Shown here in pieces: positions 17,027 to 21,771 of a stretch of DNA of 21,771 nt. Source of the stretch: Bacteroidota bacterium. GTDB lineage: Bacteria > Bacteroidota > Ignavibacteria > SZUA-365. The notes under the pieces are model-generated. The model searched no databases. It was not told the DNA's origin and saw nothing but the letters and a program-made list of their open reading frames with translations. The first letter of the stretch is position 1. Each line of letters starts with the position of its first letter. Where the stretch lies: positions 1-21,771 of the forward strand of contig JAGTUW010000039.1 of the NCBI GenBank assembly GCA_018224345.1, read 5' to 3'. The translations under genes and the position numbers were made by a program.

Positions 17027-17056
17027 GAAAAAGAAAAGGTCTGATCACTCAGACCT

Positions 17057-17057
<1 letters not shown>
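17027..17057 (-). terminator. Rho-independent terminator of tRNA-Ala
   Basis: Perfect 9-bp stem with a 4-nt loop: AAGGTCTGA (17036-17044) pairs with TCAGACCTT (17049-17057). Reading on the minus strand, it is followed by TTTTCTTTTTC. It begins at the last base of the tRNA CCA end, so it ends the tRNA transcript. Confidence 0.85.
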
Positions 17058-17132
<75 letters not shown>

Positions 17133-17144
17133 AAAGGATTTTTT

Positions 17145-17173
17145 AATGTACGCCGATTTCATGAAGAATGCAA
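17145..17173 (-). promoter_or_regulatory. Sigma-70-like promoter of tRNA-Ala
   Basis: On the minus strand TTGCAT (17173-17168) and TACATT (17150-17145) are separated by exactly 17 nt. The -10 box ends 12 nt before the mature tRNA 5' end, leaving a short A-rich leader. The spacing and position fit a stable-RNA promoter. Confidence 0.6.
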
Positions 17174-17183
17174 GTTCCCGATT

Positions 17184-17262
17184 GCCGGGAACCAGCTTGC
17201 CAGCTTGCCGGAACCAGCTTGCCGGAACCGGCTCCCCGGAACCGGCTTGCCGGATTACCGGC
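17184..17262. repeat. Short imperfect tandem repeats (about 14 bp) with internal palindromes
   Basis: Five or six degenerate units of the form GCCGGAACCAGCTT run in a row; one unit (17199-17206) is truncated to 8 bp and others vary in the middle. Sub-segments such as GCCGGAACCGGC (17221-17232) and CCGGAACCGG (17236-17245) are palindromic and could fold as hairpins. It lies upstream of the tRNA promoter and has no coding sign; no direct-repeat/spacer regularity of CRISPR type is present. Confidence 0.8.
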
Positions 17263-17347
17263 GAAGGTTATCGGATTGGCAAACAGCATCCGCATGGTGA
17301 GTAGTGCAGGTCAGTTATCGAGCAAAGGCGGAAGGCCTTCGCGGGTA

Positions 17348-17998
17348 TCAGAGCAGCGTCGTAAAGTAGTCTGATTTCTCGTGAGTATGGATGGTCAGCG
17401 CTCCGGCACGGACCAGACGCACGAGCAGGCGGGAGGCCCTGCGTTCGGAAACGTTGATGAGCTTCGCATACTGTTTGACAGTGATGCGTTCATTGCGTTC
17501 GAACCAGGCGAAGAGCCGCTTTTCCGCTTCACCGAAGATCAGCCTGACCGGATCGTCGTCAGCGGACTGGTGACGCAGAACGCGAAGCATTTCTCTGCTC
17601 GCCTGCACACTGTGTTCTCCGACACGCACATAGGCCTTCTTCTCGTCGGTTCCATCGAGCAGATAATGCGGTTTAAGATTGCTCTCGGGAATATCGATGC
17701 AGATCACGTCCCTGTTATCAATATTGAAAATCGTCACGTTGTGTTTGATCGGAGGATCACACAGATGATCGGCAGCCTGGGTGATATCCTCCAGTTCGGC
17801 TTTCTCACTGTCGACCCCAACTACACTTTTATCGTCATCGATGCCGAACACGATGATGCCTCCGCGTGTGTTCGCAAATGCAATCATCTCCCTGGCGATT
17901 TTTATTCCGGTGGACACACGTCGTTTGAACTCCGTGGTGAGTCCTTCTCCCTCCTCGATCCGGGCTGTCAATTCGTGAAAACGCATGGGGCCTTCCAT
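17348..17998 (-). CDS. AlbA_2 (Schlafen-AAA-type) domain protein with C-terminal winged-helix-like region
   Basis: 216 residues. The N-terminal ~140 residues are an AlbA_2/divergent AAA-like nucleic-acid-binding domain, recognised from TEFKRR (22-27), AFANTRGGIIVFGIDDD (40-56) and the VRVGEHSVQA segment near 124-133. The last ~55 residues (ITVKQYAKLINVSERRASRLLVRLVRAGAL) read as a helix-turn-helix, suggesting a DNA-binding regulator. The start is either ATG 17998 or ATG 17986 (MRFHELTARI, preceded by GGAAGG 4 nt upstream); the second has the better ribosome site. It is divergent from a putative small ORF and a radical SAM gene, so it may regulate them, but this is only inference from position. 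Proteins of this kind also occur in transcription control of unknown targets. Confidence 0.82.
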   Translation of the reverse strand: MEGPMRFHELTARIEEGEGLTTEFKRRVSTGIKIAREMIAFANTRGGIIVFGIDDDKSVVGVDSEKAELEDITQAADHLCDPPIKHNVTIFNIDNRDVICIDIPESNLKPHYLLDGTDEKKAYVRVGEHSVQASREMLRVLRHQSADDDPVRLIFGEAEKRLFAWFERNERITVKQYAKLINVSERRASRLLVRLVRAGALTIHTHEKSDYFTTLL

Positions 17999-18021
17999 TC
18001 GCAGGTTTCCAATGAAGCATT

Positions 18022-18195
18022 ATGAGAAAAAAATCCATTCATCACAATGCCGTTCCAAAGGGACAGATTATCATCGTGAAGGACATACCTGCCACGTTCA
18101 GGGAATGCGAGGGAACGTTCAGCATTGCTTTGCGGGGTTTACGGGACACCCCTGTGGAAATCAGTGCTATGTTTCGTATCATGCACACTGTTTGA
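18022..18195 (+). CDS. Possible small gene, 57 codons, upstream of the radical SAM gene
   Basis: An open frame from ATG 18022 to TGA 18193-18195 encodes 57 residues with an ordinary amino-acid mix: a basic start (MRKKS), then GQIIIVKDIPATF, and a short C-terminus ending FRIMHTV. No family is recognised, no signal peptide or membrane segment is seen, and only a weak GAAG motif precedes the ATG. It ends 44 nt before the radical SAM start. It could be a real small protein, possibly a peptide substrate of the radical SAM enzyme, or a chance frame in the divergent intergenic region. The opposite strand here also lacks a convincing gene. Confidence 0.3.
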   Translation: MRKKSIHHNAVPKGQIIIVKDIPATFRECEGTFSIALRGLRDTPVEISAMFRIMHTV

Positions 18196-18208
18196 TCTCT
18201 GTACAGCT

Positions 18209-18222
18209 GGAGGGAGCTATTC
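18209..18222 (+). promoter_or_regulatory. Strong Shine-Dalgarno leading a short out-of-frame ORF (18223-18267)
   Basis: GGAGGGAG at 18209-18216 sits 6 nt upstream of ATG 18223, near-ideal spacing. That ATG opens a 14-codon frame (MKGDGPCPFSATIT, stop 18265-18267) in a different frame from, and overlapping, the radical SAM start at 18240. It may be a leader ORF, may couple translation of the radical SAM gene by re-initiation, or may reflect a sequence error that shifts the frame. Confidence 0.4.
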
Positions 18223-18239
18223 ATGAAAGGCGACGGTCC

Positions 18240-19208
18240 ATGCCCATTCTCTGCAACTATTACCTGACATATCGATGCAATGCATACTGCGATTTCTGCC
18301 ATTTCGGTGATCATTCCTTGTTCCGGCATGCCCGGCATGCGCAGACAGAAGATGTCCTGCGCAATCTGCGGGATCTGCGGTCACTCGGTGTGCGCTTCAT
18401 CGATCTGACCGGAGGCGAACCGTTGCTGCATCCGGATATCGGCCGCATCGCGGCCGAGGCTCATACGCTCGGGATGAAAGTGAGCATAACGACGAACGGA
18501 CTACTCTATCCGAAACGTGCCAGAGAGCTCGCCGGTGTCATCGATCTTCTGCATTTCTCACTCGACAGCTCCGACCGGACACAACACGACGCAATGCGAG
18601 GGGTCGCATGTTTCGACCAGGTCATCGATAGTCTGGATATTGCGCGTTCGCTCGGTGAACGCCCGGATATTCTGTTTACCGTAACGAATGAGAATTATCG
18701 GGAGATGGAGGACGTGTACAGAATCACCCGTGAACGGGGACTGATGCTACTGCTCAATCCGATCTTCAGTTATTTCCGCGAAGAAGGACTGGGTTCCGAT
18801 GCGCTTGCTTTCACCGAGGAGTTTGCCCGCAAACAGATGGTCTATCTCAACCCATCGTTCATCACCTTACGCAGGCGCGGCGGAAACAACAGAGAGCAGC
18901 CACTCTGCAAAGCCGTTTCCCGCGTAATCGTGATATCCCCCGGAAACGAAGTGCTTCTCCCGTGCTATAATCTCCATTTTGAAAAACTGCCGATCGGTGA
19001 CAACCTGCAGCGTGTATGGCGATCGGAGCGGGTCCGTTGGCACCGCCGGCACGAAGGGCGGCATGAATTCTGTGACGGGTGTACGATCAATTGTTATTTT
19101 GAGCCCTCGTTCGCTTTCCCGACGAATGTTCTTTCTCTGGCTTCCGTCCCTTCAAAAATCAAGTATGGCTATGGCAAGTACATCGTGCAGCCTCTGCAGA
19201 AGAGGTAA
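18240..19208 (+). CDS. Radical SAM protein with SPASM-like C-terminal cysteines
   Basis: 322 residues from ATG 18240. The radical SAM [4Fe-4S] motif is CNAYCDFC with Cys13, Cys17 and Cys20, and the SAM-binding GGEP lies at 58-61. The C-terminal part has Cys223, Cys242 and a CxxCxxxC cluster at 278, 281 and 285, resembling a SPASM/twitch auxiliary cluster site, with the typical ISPGNEVLLPC and GDNLQRVW segments. SPASM enzymes often modify peptides, but related proteins act on tRNA, cofactors or lipids; the substrate cannot be assigned. The open frame extends 85 codons upstream without coding character, so the start is placed just before the CxxxCxxC motif; AAAGG lies about 9 nt upstream. Divergent from the AlbA_2 protein. 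Confidence 0.85.
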   Translation: MPILCNYYLTYRCNAYCDFCHFGDHSLFRHARHAQTEDVLRNLRDLRSLGVRFIDLTGGEPLLHPDIGRIAAEAHTLGMKVSITTNGLLYPKRARELAGVIDLLHFSLDSSDRTQHDAMRGVACFDQVIDSLDIARSLGERPDILFTVTNENYREMEDVYRITRERGLMLLLNPIFSYFREEGLGSDALAFTEEFARKQMVYLNPSFITLRRRGGNNREQPLCKAVSRVIVISPGNEVLLPCYNLHFEKLPIGDNLQRVWRSERVRWHRRHEGRHEFCDGCTINCYFEPSFAFPTNVLSLASVPSKIKYGYGKYIVQPLQKR

Positions 19209-19447
19209 CAATCTGTTGCACGAAAAACTGCGATGCCATTCCTCGCCATGGAGGAACAAACGCGGCTGACCGTTCGTCCAACAATCCGCGGCTCTGACAT
19301 GGGGTGCTTCCTTTGGGTTTGCGTGCGACATAGGATGATCACTATTTTCCGTGATGTGTATGTTCGCGGAGACTCGAACGTGTTCGGTTCCCGCAGCGAT
19401 CGTTCCGCTCACTAACGTAACTCAAGTATCTGGACACCGGAGTGCCA

Positions 19448-20437
19448 ATGGAAGTAAATATTCAGGAAATTAACGAGCGTATCCAGAAGGAAAGTGCTTT
19501 CGTGGATGCGTTGAGAATGGAAATAGGTAAAGTCATCATCGGGCAGAAGGGTATGGTGGATCGACTGCTGATCGGCCTTCTCGGCGATGGCCATATCCTG
19601 CTTGAGGGTGTGCCTGGACTGGCGAAGACGACAGCGATCAAAACCCTTGCCGCCTCACTGAAAGCGCTTTTCCATCGTATTCAATTCACTCCGGATCTTC
19701 TTCCTGCAGATTTGATCGGCACCATGATTTACAATCAGAAGACGGGAGAATTCCAGACGAAGCAGGGGCCGATTTTTGCGAATTTCATTCTGGCTGACGA
19801 AATCAACCGTTCCCCCGCAAAGGTGCAAAGCGCATTGCTCGAAGCCATGCAGGAACGTCAGGTGACGATCGGGGAGGATACCTACGCGCTCCCACGGCCT
19901 TTTCTGGTCATGGCGACACAGAACCCGATCGAACAGGAGGGCACGTATCCCCTGCCTGAAGCACAGGTCGATCGATTCATGCTCAAAGTGAAAATCGATT
20001 ATCCCACACGCGATGAAGAATTGCTCATCATGCGTCAACAGATCTCACAGGACCTTCCGATCGCAAACGCGGTTGTATCCGCAGATGATATCCTGCGTGC
20101 ACGCATGGCGGTCCATGCGGTGTACATGGATGAGAAAATCGAGCGGTATATCCTGGATATCGTCGAAGCCACACGCAAGCCTCGAGCATTCAATCTTGAT
20201 CGACTTACAGGGTATATCGCGTACGGTGGATCCCCCCGCGCAAGTATCAATCTGGCAATAGCGGGGAAGGTCCATGCCTTCATACAACGACGCGGATACG
20301 TTATTCCGGAGGATATCCGTGCCATCTGTTTCGATGTGTTGCGCCATCGTGTCGCTGTCACCTATGAGGCCGAAGCAGAAGAAATGAACTCCGAGATGAT
20401 CATCCAGGAAATTCTTGATGCCATTGAGGTCCCCTGA
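19448..20437 (+). CDS. MoxR-family AAA+ ATPase
   Basis: 329 residues from ATG 19448, chosen because GGAG (19439-19442) lies 5 nt upstream; GTG 19442 in the same frame is an alternative. The AAA+ core has Walker A GVPGLAKT (54-61), Walker B ILADEINR (114-121), sensor 1 ATQNP (156-160) and the DRF motif after PLPEAQ (169-177), all characteristic of MoxR proteins. MoxR ATPases act as chaperone-like partners of VWA-domain proteins. The next gene is a DUF58 protein, and the third a BatD-like exported protein, which is the standard Bat aerotolerance-type layout in Bacteroidota. A 239-bp gap upstream separates it from the radical SAM gene and likely holds the promoter. Confidence 0.94.
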   Translation: MEVNIQEINERIQKESAFVDALRMEIGKVIIGQKGMVDRLLIGLLGDGHILLEGVPGLAKTTAIKTLAASLKALFHRIQFTPDLLPADLIGTMIYNQKTGEFQTKQGPIFANFILADEINRSPAKVQSALLEAMQERQVTIGEDTYALPRPFLVMATQNPIEQEGTYPLPEAQVDRFMLKVKIDYPTRDEELLIMRQQISQDLPIANAVVSADDILRARMAVHAVYMDEKIERYILDIVEATRKPRAFNLDRLTGYIAYGGSPRASINLAIAGKVHAFIQRRGYVIPEDIRAICFDVLRHRVAVTYEAEAEEMNSEMIIQEILDAIEVP

Positions 20438-20519
20438 TACGGCCAACGCGTCAGCGCATATCAGCGCATCAGCGTTTCATCTGCATCTTTCACTTCAAGA
20501 ACCCGGGTAAACACGACGC

Positions 20520-21395
20520 ATGGATACCAGGCAGATACTGAAAAACGTACGCCACATTGAAATCCGCACCAGGGGATTGGTCAATCAACTTTTCTCCGGT
20601 GAATACCATTCCGTGTTCAAGGGACGCGGCATGGAATTTTCAGAAGTTCGGGAATACCAATTCGGTGATGACGTCCGCACAATCGACTGGAATGTTTCGG
20701 CCCGCTTCAATCGTCCTTTCGTCAAAGTATTCGAAGAGGAGCGGGAACTGACGGTCATGCTTCTCGTGGATATGAGTGCATCCCAGGATTACGGCACAGA
20801 GAAACAATACAAACGTGATATCGCGGCGGAACTTTGCGCGGTTCTTGCATTCAGCGCAATCAAAAACAATGACAAGGTCGGCATGCTGATTTTTACCGAC
20901 CGCATCGAACAGTATATTCCACCGAAGAAGGGGCGTTCGCATATCCTCCGCATCATACGTGATATCATCGCGTTTGAACCCGAGGGAGGTGGGACCAATA
21001 TTCGTGCCGCTCTCGAATATTTCAGTCATGTGACGAAGAAACGCTCCATCGCATTTCTCGTATCGGACTTTATTGACAGTGGGTATGATCAGCCGCTGAA
21101 AATCGTCGCAAAAAAACATGATCTCATTGCAGTGCGCTTATTCGATCCCCGTGAGAGAGATCTCCCTGATGTAGGGTTGTTGAAATTGCGCGACGCGGAA
21201 ACCGGAGCCGAACGCTGGGTCGATACATCACGACGTGCCCTCCGTCATGCATACAGAAAACAGTGGGAGCGGCGGCATGCGGAGCTCGGCAAGCGCTTCC
21301 TTTCCTCAAATGTCGACAGCATCGCTGTCGATACGCAACGTGGGTATCTTCAACCGTTGATAGAATTTTTCCGCATGAGGGAGAGGCGTTATTGA
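20520..21395 (+). CDS. DUF58 (VWA-like) protein
   Basis: 291 residues. The DUF58 signature around FSEVREYQFGDDVRTIDWNVSAR (40-62) is followed by a von Willebrand A-like fold with MIDAS-type residues DMSAS (84-88), GGGTN (156-160) and SDF (182-184). DUF58 proteins pair with MoxR ATPases and are presumed to be metal-dependent adhesion-like folds whose assembly MoxR controls. No membrane segment is seen, so it is probably cytoplasmic or peripheral. The gap of 82 nt to moxR and the 1-nt overlap (TGATG) with the next gene place all three in one operon. No clear Shine-Dalgarno precedes the ATG; the in-frame start is otherwise well placed. Confidence 0.92.
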   Translation: MDTRQILKNVRHIEIRTRGLVNQLFSGEYHSVFKGRGMEFSEVREYQFGDDVRTIDWNVSARFNRPFVKVFEEERELTVMLLVDMSASQDYGTEKQYKRDIAAELCAVLAFSAIKNNDKVGMLIFTDRIEQYIPPKKGRSHILRIIRDIIAFEPEGGGTNIRAALEYFSHVTKKRSIAFLVSDFIDSGYDQPLKIVAKKHDLIAVRLFDPRERDLPDVGLLKLRDAETGAERWVDTSRRALRHAYRKQWERRHAELGKRFLSSNVDSIAVDTQRGYLQPLIEFFRMRERRY

Positions 21396-21771
21396 TGAAT
21401 CGCATGCTGTACATGTTCGCTGTTTCTGTTGTTCTCTTGCTCTCCGCTCCTCTCTGCGCACAGGACGTGCGCGTTTCGGCGGAGATCGATTCCACACGCT
21501 TTCTCATCGGCGAATGGATACATGTGGATTTGCATGTGGATGCTCCTGAGCCAGTGACACTGCTGCTCCCCGCAGCCGATGAGGATGTGGATCAGGGAGA
21601 ATTCATTTCGGCCGGGGAGGCCAGTGTGACCACGCTCAATGGACGGAACGAATACAGGCAGCGTGTGATTGTCACCGTCTTCGATACCGGGCAGATTGAT
21701 CTCCGTCTGCGTGTGCAGTATCGACTTCCCGGCGATACGACACTGTATTCGGTATTTACTTCTCCGATCTC
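21395..21771 (+). CDS. BatD-like exported protein (3' partial)
   Basis: The frame starts at ATG 21395, overlapping the DUF58 stop by one base, with GGGAGAGG 8 nt upstream, and is open to the end of the window (125 codons visible). It begins with a signal peptide (MNRMLYMFAVSVVLLLSAPLCAQ). The mature part reads as a beta-sandwich (VRVSAEIDSTRFLIGEWIHV...), like the N-terminal domain of BatD-type proteins, which in Bacteroidota are anchored by a C-terminal membrane helix that would lie beyond the window. Position after MoxR and DUF58 supports the call. The protein may instead be one of the shorter DUF4381-type proteins found at the same position; the truncation prevents a decision. Confidence 0.65.
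   Translation, partial: MNRMLYMFAVSVVLLLSAPLCAQDVRVSAEIDSTRFLIGEWIHVDLHVDAPEPVTLLLPAADEDVDQGEFISAGEASVTTLNGRNEYRQRVIVTVFDTGQIDLRLRVQYRLPGDTTLYSVFTSPI

Noticed and set aside
16738..17028. 96-residue plus-strand open frame in the gene-free stretch
   Set aside because: Cys-, Met- and Arg-heavy composition without any motif, and no Shine-Dalgarno before its ATG; it runs up to the tRNA terminator.
17184..17262. CRISPR array
   Set aside because: Units are about 14 bp, contiguous and degenerate, with no unique spacers and no cas genes nearby.
19233..19415. 60-residue plus-strand open frame upstream of moxR
   Set aside because: No ribosome site, atypical composition, and a position expected to hold the moxR promoter.

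Overview
The window looks like a chromosomal segment of a Bacteroidota/Chlorobi-group (FCB superphylum) bacterium. The strongest sign is a secreted metalloprotease-like protein with a type IX secretion (T9SS) C-terminal sorting domain. Supporting signs are a PD40-propeller/OmpA-domain protein resembling PorE, several signal-peptide-bearing outer-membrane barrel proteins, a MoxR/DUF58 (Bat-type) cluster and a variant GroES paralogue. A finer placement (Ignavibacteria, Kapabacteria or similar) is not possible from the sequence alone. Base composition is moderate, and no insertion sequence, phage gene, CRISPR array or other mobile element is visible.

Layout. (1) 1-2412, plus strand: a housekeeping operon with a DksA/TraR zinc-finger protein carrying a histone H1-like Lys/Ala tail (5' end cut by the window), lspA and an RluD-type pseudouridine synthase. 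(2) 2406-5956, minus strand: methyltransferase, T9SS-exported M6-like metalloprotease and an agmatinase-family enzyme, closely packed. (3) 6075-10565: two convergent GH13 enzymes of alpha-glucan metabolism, a pullulanase/isoamylase-type debranching enzyme (+) and the branching enzyme GlgB (-). (4) 10596-13260, minus strand: PIN-PhoH ATPase, GroES-like protein and an outer-membrane barrel protein just upstream of glgB. (5) 13481-14021: a dCMP deaminase and a hairpin shared with the convergent operon. (6) 14137-16627, minus strand: two envelope genes, an outer-membrane protein and the PD40-OmpA lipoprotein/PorE-like protein. (7) 16628-17347: a gene-poor stretch holding a tRNA-Ala(GGC) with visible promoter and terminator, and an array of short GC-rich repeats. 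(8) 17348-19208: an AlbA_2 (Schlafen-AAA-type) regulator divergent from a radical SAM protein with a SPASM-like C-terminus; a possible 57-codon gene and a 14-codon ORF with a strong Shine-Dalgarno sit just before the radical SAM start. (9) 19448-21771, plus strand: MoxR AAA+ ATPase, DUF58 protein and the start of a BatD-like exported protein, running off the window.

Functional themes are nucleotide/RNA housekeeping, cell-envelope biogenesis and secretion, and glycogen-type glucan branching and debranching. Most genes are ordinary for the phylum. The least explained parts are the H1-like tail on the DksA protein, the small-ORF/radical SAM locus (weak hints of a peptide-modification system), and the repeat cluster next to tRNA-Ala. 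I did not find a clearly new defence or mobile system.
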